Position numbers and translations under genes: made by a program
The notes under the pieces: generated by a model
What the model saw: only the letters and a program-made list of their open reading frames with translations
Databases searched by the model: none
What the model was told of the DNA's origin: nothing
Shown here: positions 6,522 through 14,609 of the stretch, piece after piece
How the letters are laid out: the number at the start of each line of letters is the position of its first letter
Position numbering within the stretch: position 1 is the first letter of the stretch
Assembly: GCA_947444195.1 (NCBI GenBank)
Contig: CANEZL010000014.1
Span: 38,458 to 102,457, forward strand
Direction of reading: 5' to 3'
Source of the DNA: Methylobacteriaceae bacterium
GTDB taxonomy: Bacteria > Pseudomonadota > Alphaproteobacteria > Rhizobiales > Beijerinckiaceae
Length of the DNA: 64,000 bases

Positions 6522-9205
6522 GCGAGGCCGCGCTCCCGCCCGCCTTCGCCGCCTGGTTCGCGGGGCGCGGCTGGACGCCCCGCGCGCATCAGCTCGACCT
6601 CCTGCGCATCGCGGGCGCCGGCCGCTCGGCCCTGCTCGTGGCGCCCACGGGGGCCGGCAAGACGCTCGCCGGCTTCCTGCCGAGCCTCGTCGCCCTCGCC
6701 GGCACCGAGCCGTCGCAGCGCCAGGGCCTACACACCCTCTACATCTCGCCCCTCAAGGCGCTCGCCGTCGACATCGCGCGCAATCTCGACGCGCCGGTGG
6801 CCGAGATGGGCCTCGCCGTGCGCGTGGAGACCCGCACCGGCGACACGCCGGCCCACAAGCGCACCCGCCAGATCGCCCGGCCCCCGGACATCCTGCTGAC
6901 GACACCGGAGCAGCTCGCCCTCCTCATCGCCCACCGCGAGGCGGCCGACCTGTTCGCAGGGCTGCGCTGCGTCGTCCTCGACGAGTTGCACGCCCTCGTC
7001 ACCTCGAAGCGGGGGGACCTCCTGTCCCTCGCCCTCGCGCGGCTGCACCGGCTCAGCCCCTCGCTCACCGCGATCGGCCTGTCGGCCACCGTGCGCGAGC
7101 CGGACGAGCTGCGGCGGTATCTGGTGCCGCAAAGGTCGATCTCGACGCTCCCGCAGGTTTTCCCTCCCCCCTCTGCGGGGGAGGGTGGCCCTCGCGTCAG
7201 CGAGGGTCGGGAGAGGGGAGCGACGGCGCAGGATAAGGCTCAGCCCTTCATGCAGGCCGCGCCCCTTCCGGAAGCTGGGGTCCCCTCTCCCGACCCGCTT
7301 CGCGGGCCACCCTCCCCCGCAGAGGGGGGAGGGAAGTTTGCGGCGATGGCCGACCTCGTCGTGGTGAAGGGCGGCGCGCCGCCCGACCTGCGCATGCTCG
7401 AATCCACCCGCCCGCTGCCGCTGGCCGGCCACACCGCCCACCAGTCGATGCCGGCGATCTACGCGCTGATCCGCGAGCACCGCACGGTGCTCATCTTCGT
7501 CAACACCCGGCTCCAGGCCGAGTACACCTTCCAGGAGCTGTGGCGGCTCAACGACGACGTGCTGCCGATCGCCCTGCACCACGGGTCGCTCGATGCGCAG
7601 CAGCGCCGCCGGGTCGAGGCGGCGATGGCGGCGGGGCAGCTGCGCGCCATCGTCTGCACCGCGACCCTCGACCTCGGCATCGACTGGGGCGACGTGGACC
7701 TCGTGGTCAACATCGGCGCGCCGAAGGGGGCGAGCCGGATCATGCAGCGGATCGGCCGGGCCAACCACCGCATGGACGAGCCCTCCAAGGCCTATCTGGT
7801 GCCGGCCAACCGCTTCGAGATGCTGGAATGCCGCGCCGCGCTCGATGCGGTGGAGGAGGCCGCGCAGGACACGCCGGACGCGCGCATCGGCGCCCTCGAC
7901 GTGCTCGCCCAGCACGTGCTCGGCATGGCCTGCGCCGACGCCTTCGACGCGGGCGCGCTCTACGACGAGATCGTCTCGGCCGCCCCCTATGCCGGGCTCG
8001 CCTGGGAGGATTTCGAGGCCGTGGTCGATTACGCGGCCACCGGCGGCTACGCCCTGCGCGCCTACGAGCGCTTCGCCAAGATCCTGCGGGGGCCGGACGG
8101 GCTCTGGCGGGTGCGCGACGCCAGGGTCGCCCAGCAGTACCGCATGAACATCGGCACCATCGTGGAATCCGCGAAGGTGAAGGTCCGCCTTGCCCGGCAG
8201 GTCCGGGGCAAGCCCGGCACGGTGCTGCCGAAGACCGGCCGGGTGCTCGGCGAGATCGAGGAGGATTTCGCCGAGACCCTGACCCCCGGCGACACCTTCC
8301 TGTTCTCCGGCGAGGTGCTGCGCTTCGAGGGGCTCGTCGAGGACGAGGCGATGACGACCCGGGCCGGGCCCGGCACCGATCCGGCGATCCCGAGCTATGC
8401 CGGATCGAAGTTCCCGCTCTCGACCTTTCTGGCCGCGCGGGTGCGGGCCCTCATCGCCGATTCCTTCGAGTGGGACCGCCTGCCCAGACAGGTCGCCGAC
8501 TACCTCGTGCAGCAGCGCAGCCGCTCGGCGCTGCCGGGGCCGAGGGACCTCCTGGTCGAGACCTTCCCGCGGGCGAAGCGCCACTACCTCACGGCCTTCC
8601 CCTTCGAGGGGCGGCTGGCCCACCAGACCCTCGGCATGCTGCTGACCCGGCGCCTGGAGCGGGCGGGCCTGAGGCCCCTCGGCTTCGCCGCCAACGATTA
8701 CGGCATCGCGATCTTCGCGACCCGGGACCTCTCGGAGCGCATCGCCCGCGAGCCCGGCTTCCTCGAAGACCTGTTCGCCCAGGACATGCTCGGGGACGAC
8801 CTCGAAGCCTGGCTCGCCGAGTCCGCGATGATGAAGCGCACCTTCCGGCAATGCGCGGTGATCGCCGGGCTGATCGAGCGGCGCCATCCCGGCCAGAAGA
8901 AGACCGGGCGGCAGGTGACGATCTCGACGGACCTCGTCTACGACGTGCTGCGCAAGCACCAGCCCGACCACCTGCTCCTGCGCGCGGCGCGGCAGGATGC
9001 GGCAACCGGACTCCTCGACGTGAGGCGGCTCGGCATGATGCTAGAGCGCATCCAGGGGCGAATCATCCACCGGGCGCTCGACCGCGTCTCGCCGCTCTCC
9101 GTCTCCGTGATGCTGGAGATCGGGCGCGAGAAGGTCTACGGCGAGGGCGCGGACGAGATCCTGGCCGAGGCCGAGGCGCAGCTTCTCGAAGAGGCGCTCG
9201 GCTGA
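6518..9205 (+). CDS. Lhr-like ligase-associated DEXH-box helicase with an in-frame palindromic insertion
   Basis: About 895 residues. Walker A APTGAGKT (42-49), DEXH motif DELH (155-158), SAT motif (LSATVREPDE, ~190) and the motif VI block QRIGRANHR (~410) are intact; the C-terminal Lhr core follows. The family belongs to a set with an ATP-dependent DNA ligase, an exonuclease and a PdeM phosphoesterase, thought to act in DNA repair; only PdeM follows here. No ATG, GTG or TTG is available: the only start that keeps the conserved LPPAFAAWFAxRGW N-terminus is CTG 6518, overlapping the esterase stop (CTGA). Residues ~214-273 are encoded by an inserted palindrome (7160-7335) just after motif III and have no family counterpart. 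Frame and downstream motifs remain intact, so the protein is probably active. Confidence 0.88.
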   Translation: MSEAALPPAFAAWFAGRGWTPRAHQLDLLRIAGAGRSALLVAPTGAGKTLAGFLPSLVALAGTEPSQRQGLHTLYISPLKALAVDIARNLDAPVAEMGLAVRVETRTGDTPAHKRTRQIARPPDILLTTPEQLALLIAHREAADLFAGLRCVVLDELHALVTSKRGDLLSLALARLHRLSPSLTAIGLSATVREPDELRRYLVPQRSISTLPQVFPPPSAGEGGPRVSEGRERGATAQDKAQPFMQAAPLPEAGVPSPDPLRGPPSPAEGGGKFAAMADLVVVKGGAPPDLRMLESTRPLPLAGHTAHQSMPAIYALIREHRTVLIFVNTRLQAEYTFQELWRLNDDVLPIALHHGSLDAQQRRRVEAAMAAGQLRAIVCTATLDLGIDWGDVDLVVNIGAPKGASRIMQRIGRANHRMDEPSKAYLVPANRFEMLECRAALDAVEEAAQDTPDARIGALDVLAQHVLGMACADAFDAGALYDEIVSAAPYAGLAWEDFEAVVDYAATGGYALRAYERFAKILRGPDGLWRVRDARVAQQYRMNIGTIVESAKVKVRLARQVRGKPGTVLPKTGRVLGEIEEDFAETLTPGDTFLFSGEVLRFEGLVEDEAMTTRAGPGTDPAIPSYAGSKFPLSTFLAARVRALIADSFEWDRLPRQVADYLVQQRSRSALPGPRDLLVETFPRAKRHYLTAFPFEGRLAHQTLGMLLTRRLERAGLRPLGFAANDYGIAIFATRDLSERIAREPGFLEDLFAQDMLGDDLEAWLAESAMMKRTFRQCAVIAGLIERRHPGQKKTGRQVTISTDLVYDVLRKHQPDHLLLRAARQDAATGLLDVRRLGMMLERIQGRIIHRALDRVSPLSVSVMLEIGREKVYGEGADEILAEAEAQLLEEALG
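7160..7335. repeat. In-frame composite palindrome inserted in the helicase gene
   Basis: Outer arms of 32 bp (7160-7191 and 7304-7335) are perfect inverted complements, and inner arms of 16 bp (7204-7219 and 7281-7296, GGGTCGGGAGAGGGGA) are also perfect. The centre (7220-7280) is unique. The coding frame passes through the whole element without a stop, giving Pro/Gly/Ser-rich sequence (PPPSAGEGG ... PPSPAEGGG). Shorter palindromes with the same CCCTCTCCC...GGGAGAGGG core occur between genes at 10012, 47681 and 62747. There is no transposase gene, so the element is MITE- or REP-like. Confidence 0.9.
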
Positions 9206-9242
9206 AGGCCGCGCCCCGCTTCCCCCGCACGAGGATGCGACC

Positions 9243-9956
9243 GTGGCGCTCGGCCAGAGACTCGAGAAGACCGTGAAACCCGCCGCCGTGACGCTCGCCG
9301 GCGAGGCGGCCGTGCTGGACCTGAGCGGCGCCCTCTGGCTGCCCGCCCACGGGACCCTGGTGGTGTCCGACCTGCACCTGGAGAAGGGCTCCTCCTTCGC
9401 CGTCCGCTCCGGCCAGTTCCTGCCGCCCTACGACACCCGCGAGACCCTGGCGAACCTGCACGAGGCCATCGTGCGGCACGATCCCGCCCGCGTGGTGGCG
9501 CTCGGCGATTCCTTCCACGATGCAAGGGGCCCCGAGCGCATGGAGCCGGGGGACCGGGCGATGGTCGCCGCCCTGCAGGCGGGGCGCGACTGGGTCTGGA
9601 TCTCCGGCAACCACGACGCCGCGGTCTCCGAGGGCGTCGGCGGGCGCTACGCCGAGGCCCTGACGCTCGGCGCCCTGACGCTCCGCCACGAGCCCGCGGC
9701 CGGCCCCGCCCCCGGCGAGGTCGCCGGCCATCTCCACCCCTGCGGCAAGGTGGCCATGCGCGGGCGCGCGGTGCGGCGGCGCTGCTTCGTCTCGGACGGC
9801 ACGCGCCTCGTGATGCCGGCCTTCGGCGCCTTCACCGGCGGCCTCAACGTGCGCGACCGCGCCTTCGACCCGCTGTTCGCCGACGGCTTCACCGCGCATC
9901 TCCTCGGCGACGGCCGCGTCTTCGCCATCGGCCGGAACCAGCTCGCGCGGGACTGA
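9243..9956 (+). CDS. pdeM: Ligase-associated metallophosphoesterase PdeM
   Basis: 237 residues of the calcineurin-like fold. The metal-ligand motifs are SDLHLEKG (DLH 43-45), GDSFHD (88-93), GNHD (122-125) and GHLHP (162-166), in the order and spacing of the PdeM family, which accompanies Lhr-like helicase, ligase and exonuclease in a presumed DNA-repair set and has phosphodiesterase activity in vitro. It starts at GTG 9243, 37 bp after the helicase stop, so the two are likely co-transcribed. GTG 9273 is an alternative start. The ligase and exonuclease partners are not in this window. Confidence 0.88.
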   Translation: MALGQRLEKTVKPAAVTLAGEAAVLDLSGALWLPAHGTLVVSDLHLEKGSSFAVRSGQFLPPYDTRETLANLHEAIVRHDPARVVALGDSFHDARGPERMEPGDRAMVAALQAGRDWVWISGNHDAAVSEGVGGRYAEALTLGALTLRHEPAAGPAPGEVAGHLHPCGKVAMRGRAVRRRCFVSDGTRLVMPAFGAFTGGLNVRDRAFDPLFADGFTAHLLGDGRVFAIGRNQLARD

Positions 9957-10011
9957 TCCCGACCCGACGCCATTCAGACGGGATACGGCCGGACGGTTCG
10001 GAGCCGCGCAT

Positions 10012-10039
10012 CCCCTCTCCCCGCAAGCGGGGAGAGGGG
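10012..10039. repeat. Intergenic palindrome, CCCTCTCC family
   Basis: Perfect 13-bp arms (CCCCTCTCCCCGC / GCGGGGAGAGGGG) with a 2-bp AA loop between the convergent pdeM and recF genes. There is no T-tract. The stem shares its core with the large element in the helicase gene and with 47681 and 62747. It could act as a transcript-end hairpin. Confidence 0.8.
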
Positions 10040-10078
10040 GACCCGCGTGAACTGGAAGTGATCGATCCGGTAACGGCT

Positions 10079-11236
10079 TCACGACCCGTCCGGCGGCGCC
10101 ACCCGCCCGTCCGCGATCCGGATCACGTCGGCGCGGCCCGCGAGTTCCGCGAAGAGCGCCGGATCTGCCCCGGTCATCCAGACCTGGCCCGGCAGGGCCT
10201 CCAGCGCGTCGAACAGGCCGGTGCGGCGGCGCGGGTCGAGATGGGCGGCGACCTCGTCGAGGAGGATGAGGGGCGCGATGCCGCTCATCGCCTGGACGAG
10301 GCGGGCATGGGCGAGGACGAGGCCGATCAGGAGCGCCTTCTGCTCACCCGTGGAGGCGGTGGCGGCCGGCACGTCCTTCGGCCCGTGGCGCACCACGAGG
10401 TCCGTCGATTGCGGCCCCATCAGCGTGCGCCCCGCCGCGCGGTCGCGCGGGCGGCCCTGGCGCAGGGCGAGCCGGTAGCGGTCCTCCGCTTCGAGCGCCG
10501 GCCAGACCGCGACGAGGTCGTCGAGGTCGCCCTCGAGCCGCATGCCCGCCCAGGGGAAGGGTTGGGCGTCGTCGCGCCCCGCCGAGATCAGGCGGTCGAG
10601 GCGCTCCACCGTCTCCCGGCGGGCCAGCGCCACGGCGACGCCGAGTTCGGCCACCTCGCGCTCCACCGCGTCGAGCCATTGCCCGTCGTTCGGCCGCTCC
10701 TCCAGGATGCGGTTGCGCGAGCGGAGTGCCCGCTCCATCGCCGAGACGCGGGCGCCGTGCGCGGCATCGACGGCGAGCACCAGCCGGTCGAGGAAGCGGC
10801 GGCGGTCGCCGGCCGCGCCCCGGAACAGCCCGTCGAGGTCGGGCGTCAGCCAGACGACGCGCAGGAACTCCGAGAAGGCCACCGGCGAGGCGACGGTGCC
10901 CCCGTCGACCCGGCAGATCCGGCTCGCGCGCCCATCGTAGCCCGGCGGCTCCACGCCGGTGCCGAGGCGATGCGCGTCGCCGTCGCGGGCGAGCGTCGCC
11001 GAGACGGCGAAGCCCCCGGCCCCGCCGGTGCGCGCCATGGTGAGCAGGTCCGCCCGGCGCAGGCCCCGGCCCGGCGAGAACAGGGAGACCGCCTCGAGCA
11101 GGTTGGTCTTGCCGGCCCCGTTCTCGCCCACGAGCGCCACGAAGCGCCGGTCCAGGGCGAGGTCGAGGTCGGCGTGGTTGCGGAAATCGCGGGCGATCAG
11201 GCGGGTGAGACGCCGGGCGCCGTCTGGTGGCTCCAT
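10079..11236 (-). CDS. recF: DNA replication and repair protein RecF
   Basis: 385 residues. Walker A GENGAGKTN (37-45), ABC-type signature STGEQKA (295-301) and Walker B LILLDEVAAHLD (from 323) are in the expected places. RecF is an SMC-like ATPase that binds DNA at gapped replication forks and helps RecR/RecO load RecA. The gene is the third of a minus-strand run dnaN - small membrane protein - recF, keeping the classic dnaN-recF order with one insertion. It starts at ATG 11236, 111 bp after the membrane-protein stop. Confidence 0.96.
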   Translation of the reverse strand: MEPPDGARRLTRLIARDFRNHADLDLALDRRFVALVGENGAGKTNLLEAVSLFSPGRGLRRADLLTMARTGGAGGFAVSATLARDGDAHRLGTGVEPPGYDGRASRICRVDGGTVASPVAFSEFLRVVWLTPDLDGLFRGAAGDRRRFLDRLVLAVDAAHGARVSAMERALRSRNRILEERPNDGQWLDAVEREVAELGVAVALARRETVERLDRLISAGRDDAQPFPWAGMRLEGDLDDLVAVWPALEAEDRYRLALRQGRPRDRAAGRTLMGPQSTDLVVRHGPKDVPAATASTGEQKALLIGLVLAHARLVQAMSGIAPLILLDEVAAHLDPRRRTGLFDALEALPGQVWMTGADPALFAELAGRADVIRIADGRVAPPDGS

Positions 11237-11347
11237 GCCGATCTTCGTCCCGAGCCCGTCCCGTCATTCACGCCGGCGAACCCGGACACCGCGGCGTCCG
11301 GGACGGAGCTGTCCTTATCAGGGTCCGTGCCGCGGTGACGAGCGGTC

Positions 11348-11695
11348 TCAGCGGGCCGCGAAATGTCGAACCAGCAGGACGATGTGGAAGAGCTCGGCCG
11401 CCACGAGAACGGCACCCGTCAGGGCGACCTGCCGGACGACGGCCTGGGCATCGCCGCCGTGGCCCCGTGCCAGGAGAACCGAGATCAGCACGATCGCCCC
11501 GAGGGCCGGTGCGAAGGCGAGCCCGAGGCGCCGCGGCGCCGTCCAGTTGACCGTGCCGTCGAGCCCGAACTGCATCGGAATGCGCGGCACCTCGGCGAAG
11601 CGCCGGTCCGCCCAGAGCGCGATGGCGCAGACCAGCACCAGGGCGCCGGCCGCAAACAGCCAGGCCGTCGCCGGGCTCGACGGCACGGCGCTCAC
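11348..11695 (-). CDS. Small DUF1648-like membrane protein between dnaN and recF
   Basis: 115 residues with three hydrophobic segments (about 10-28, 58-80 and 88-108). Residues ~33-55 (FAEVPRIPMQFGLDGTVNW) resemble the DUF1648 motif P-x-x-x-G-x-x-x-W, found in small bacterial membrane proteins of unknown role. It starts with GTG in a GTGA overlap with the dnaN stop, so its translation is probably coupled to dnaN. Not a known replication protein; the function is unknown. Confidence 0.75.
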   Translation of the reverse strand: MSAVPSSPATAWLFAAGALVLVCAIALWADRRFAEVPRIPMQFGLDGTVNWTAPRRLGLAFAPALGAIVLISVLLARGHGGDAQAVVRQVALTGAVLVAAELFHIVLLVRHFAAR

Positions 11696-12813
11696 ACCCG
11701 CATCGGCATCAGCACGTAGAGGGCCGGGGCGCCCTCGCGGTCCTGGATCAGGGTGGGCGAGCCGGGATCCGCGAGCTTGAACAGGGCGGTGTCGCCCTCG
11801 AGCTGGCTCGTGATGTCGAGGAGGTAGCGGGCGTTGAAGCCGATATCGAGGCCGGCGGCCTCGTAGTCGACGTCGAGTTCCTCGGTGGCGCTGCCGGAAT
11901 CCGGATTGTTCACCGAGAGGGCGAGGCGCCCCTCGCCGAGACCGAGCTTCACCGCGCGCCCGCGCTCGGACGAGATGGTGGAGACGCGGTCGACGGCGCG
12001 GGCGAAGGCCTCGCGCTCCACGGTGAGGCGCTTGTCGTTGCCCGCCGGGATCACGCGCTGATAGTCGGGGAAGGTGCCGTCGATGAGCTTCGAGATCAGC
12101 GTCACGCCGCCCGCGAAGCGCAGGCGGATCTTGGCGGGCGAGAGGTCGATCTCGACGCTCTCGCCGCCGTCGTCCACGAGCTTCTGGATCTCGGCCACCG
12201 CCTTGCGGGGCACGATGATGCCCGGCATGCCGGCGCTGCCCTCGGGCGCGTCCATCTCCACGCGGGCGAGGCGGTGCCCGTCGGTGGCGACCGCGCGCAT
12301 CTTCAGGGCGCCCTCCACCTCCAGCGTGTGGAGGTAGATGCCGTTGAGGTAGTAGCGCGTCTCCTCCGTGGAGATCGCGAACTGCGTCTTGTCGATGAGG
12401 CGCTTGAGGTCCGCGGCCTGGATCGTGAAGCCGTGGGGCAGTTCGCCCGCAGCGAGATCGGGGAAATCCCCCTCCGGCAGGGCGCCGAGCGCGAAGCGCG
12501 AGCGGCCGGAGCGGATCGTCATCTGGCCGTTCTCGCCGCCGGTCTCAAGGGAGACCTGGGCGCCCTCGGGCAGCTTGCGCACGATGTCGTAGATCACGTG
12601 GGCCGGCACCGTGGTGGCGCCCGCGTCCAGCACCTCAGCGGGCACCGTCTCGGTCACCTCGATGTCGAGGTCGGTGGCGCGCAGTTGCAGGCCGCCGGTC
12701 TCGGCGCGCAGCAGGACGTTGGAGAGGATCGGGATCGTGTTGCGCCGCTCCACGACGCGGTGCACGTGGCCGAGCGACCTGAGAAGGGCCGCGCGCTCGA
12801 CAGTGACTCTCAT
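11692..12813 (-). CDS. dnaN: DNA polymerase III beta subunit (sliding clamp)
   Basis: 373 residues, full length for the clamp, with three repeats of the clamp fold. Recognisable segments include the N-terminal LLRSLGHVHRVVERRNTIPILSNVLL and the closing ALYVLMPMRV hydrophobic tail near the partner-binding pocket. It forms a ring dimer that tethers DNA polymerase III. Neither dnaA nor an obvious oriC is seen upstream; the next gene on the same strand is smpB, 153 bp away. Start ATG 12813. Confidence 0.97.
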   Translation of the reverse strand: MRVTVERAALLRSLGHVHRVVERRNTIPILSNVLLRAETGGLQLRATDLDIEVTETVPAEVLDAGATTVPAHVIYDIVRKLPEGAQVSLETGGENGQMTIRSGRSRFALGALPEGDFPDLAAGELPHGFTIQAADLKRLIDKTQFAISTEETRYYLNGIYLHTLEVEGALKMRAVATDGHRLARVEMDAPEGSAGMPGIIVPRKAVAEIQKLVDDGGESVEIDLSPAKIRLRFAGGVTLISKLIDGTFPDYQRVIPAGNDKRLTVEREAFARAVDRVSTISSERGRAVKLGLGEGRLALSVNNPDSGSATEELDVDYEAAGLDIGFNARYLLDITSQLEGDTALFKLADPGSPTLIQDREGAPALYVLMPMRV

Positions 12814-12965
12814 CGCTCAGACTCTGGGCAGGATTTTCGGATCTGACGGTTCGCCGCGGCCGGCGACCCCGAGGCAATCGTGGCTGGGCAGCTTGGCGAA
12901 GGGCCGGTGCGAAGGCAAGGCCGCGCGCCGCGCGCCCACAGGCAGGGCGCCGGGCGCGAGGGGCT

Positions 12966-13439
12966 TCAGCCGCGGTCGCGCAGCAGGCGGGCCTGATCGC
13001 GCTTCCAGTCGCGCTCCTTCGCCGCCTCGCGCTTGTCGTGGGCCTGCTTGCCCTTGCCGAGCCCGAGCTCGACCTTCGCCCGGCCGCTCTCGTTGAAGTA
13101 GATCTTCAGCGGAACCACGGTGTAGCCCTGCCGCTGCGTGGCGCCGATCAGCTTGTCGATCTGGCGGCGGTGGAGCAGCAGGCGGCGCGGGCGCTTGGTG
13201 TCGTGGTTGAAGCGGTTCGCCTCGAGATATTCCGGGATGTAGGCGTTGAACAGCATCAGGTCGCTGCCGGACGGGCCGGCATAGGCCTCGCCGATCGTCG
13301 CCTTGCCGTTGCGCAGGGACTTCACCTCGGTGCCGGTGAGGGCGATGCCGGCCTCGAGCGTGTCCTCGATCGTGTAGTGGTAGCGCGCGGCGCGGTTGTC
13401 CGCCACCACGCGCCGCTTCGGTTCCGGCTTCGGGGCCAT
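12966..13439 (-). CDS. smpB: SsrA-binding protein SmpB
   Basis: 157 residues. The body ([37 protein letters not shown]) and the basic C-terminal tail ([18 protein letters not shown]) are typical: SmpB binds tmRNA and delivers it to stalled ribosomes for trans-translation. ATG 13439 begins [10 protein letters not shown]; an upstream in-frame ATG at 13469 would add ten unconserved residues. It follows dapA on the same strand with 82 bp between, an arrangement common in Rhizobiales. The ssrA gene is not in the window. Confidence 0.96.
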   Translation of the reverse strand: MAPKPEPKRRVVADNRAARYHYTIEDTLEAGIALTGTEVKSLRNGKATIGEAYAGPSGSDLMLFNAYIPEYLEANRFNHDTKRPRRLLLHRRQIDKLIGATQRQGYTVVPLKIYFNESGRAKVELGLGKGKQAHDKREAAKERDWKRDQARLLRDRG

Positions 13440-13521
13440 CGTCGTCCTTGAACAGGGCATTCCCGGCACCGGGGCCGAGGCCCGGCCGGCGGGGAATGCG
13501 TGACATCGTTGGTCGGGCGGT

Positions 13522-14418
13522 TCAGCCCTCGGTCAGTCCGGCATGGCGCAGGGCGGCGTCGACGGTCCCGCGGGCCTCGTCGGTGATGCCGACCAGCGGA
13601 AGGCGCACCTCCGCCGCCATGTGGCCGAGGCGGCTCAGAGCGTACTTCACCGGCACGGGGTTCGACTCGACGAACAGCGCCGTCTGGAGGGGGAAGAGCC
13701 GGTCCTGGAGCGCGAGTGCCTTGGCGTAGTCCCCCGCGAGGCTCGCCTCCTGCAGATCGGCGCAGAGGCGCGGCGCCACGTTCGAGACCACGGAGATGCA
13801 GCCGACGCCGCCCTGCGCGTTGAAAGCGAGCGCCGTCGCATCTTCGCCCGAAAGTTGGACGAAAGCGTCACCCATCGCGAGGCGCTGGGCGCTCACGCGG
13901 TCGATCTTGGCCGTGGCATCCTTCACGCCGGCGATGTTCTTGAGCTCGAACAGGCGCTTCATGGTGTCGACGCTCATGTCGACCACGGAGCGGGGCGGGA
14001 TGTTGTAGATGATGATCGGGATGCCGACCGCGTCGTTCACCGCCTTGAAGTGGGCGTAGAGACCGCCTTGGGTGGGCTTGTTGTAATAGGGCGTGACCAC
14101 GAGGACGGCGTCGGCGCCGGCGCGCTCGGCGTGGCGGGCCCGCTCGATCGCCTCGGCGGTGGAGTTCGAGCCGGCGCCCGCGATCACCGGCACGCGGCCC
14201 CGCGCCTCGTCGATGCAGGCCTCGACCACGCGGTCGTGCTCGCTGTGGCTCAGGGTCGGGCTCTCGCCGGTGGTGCCCGTCGGCACGAGGCCGTGGCTGC
14301 CCTGCTCGATCTGCCAGTTCACGAAGCGGCGGAAGGCGGTCTCGTCGAAGGCACCCTCGCGGAAGGGGGTGACCAGGGCGGTCATCGAGCCCCGGAGGCG
14401 GCCAAGGGTATCGGTCAT
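13522..14418 (-). CDS. dapA: 4-hydroxy-tetrahydrodipicolinate synthase
   Basis: 298 residues, a TIM-barrel class I aldolase. The Schiff-base lysine is K166 (GVKDA), with the proton-relay residues T49, T50 (TGTTGES) and Y138 (YNIPPRS), all shifted by five from the E. coli numbering. It condenses pyruvate with aspartate semialdehyde, the first step to diaminopimelate and lysine, feeding peptidoglycan. The ATG at 14418 gives the usual short N-terminus; the longer frame to 14535 adds 39 low-complexity residues and overlaps the promoter region. It is divergent from the Slt lytic transglycosylase. Confidence 0.96.
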   Translation of the reverse strand: MTDTLGRLRGSMTALVTPFREGAFDETAFRRFVNWQIEQGSHGLVPTGTTGESPTLSHSEHDRVVEACIDEARGRVPVIAGAGSNSTAEAIERARHAERAGADAVLVVTPYYNKPTQGGLYAHFKAVNDAVGIPIIIYNIPPRSVVDMSVDTMKRLFELKNIAGVKDATAKIDRVSAQRLAMGDAFVQLSGEDATALAFNAQGGVGCISVVSNVAPRLCADLQEASLAGDYAKALALQDRLFPLQTALFVESNPVPVKYALSRLGHMAAEVRLPLVGITDEARGTVDAALRHAGLTEG

Positions 14419-14527
14419 CGGTCCTGTTCCGAACGGTCGCGCCGTTCCTCCCCACCTGCGCCGCGGCGGCGCAGGGGCGCAGACATAGGGCTTCCGTCCC
14501 GCCCGCGCAAACGAATGCGGGGCACGG

Positions 14528-14543
14528 TTAAGCACGTGTTAAC
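14528..14543 (+). promoter_or_regulatory. CtrA-type box TTAA-N7-TTAAC between dapA and slt
   Basis: TTAA GCACGTG TTAAC matches the full consensus for the alphaproteobacterial cell-cycle regulator CtrA exactly. It lies 67 bp upstream of the slt start and 110 bp upstream of the dapA start. It is also a near-perfect palindrome (GTTAA...TTAAC from 14527) with a CACGTG centre. In a ~70% GC genome a chance full match is unlikely, but binding is inferred. Confidence 0.6.
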
Positions 14544-14609
14544 GAGCTTGGCCGGACCTTGTGGCATGCCGCCTCCCGCAAGCTTGAGAAGAGGGGAGTG
14601 ATCGCTGCC

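Noticed and set aside
6728..8971. A 747-residue open frame opposite the Lhr-like helicase
   Set aside because: The helicase motifs are all on the plus strand; the antisense frame is a shadow.
14419..14535. Longer dapA start at 14535
   Set aside because: The added 39 residues are Arg/Pro-rich and unlike any DapA; they would also cover the CtrA box.
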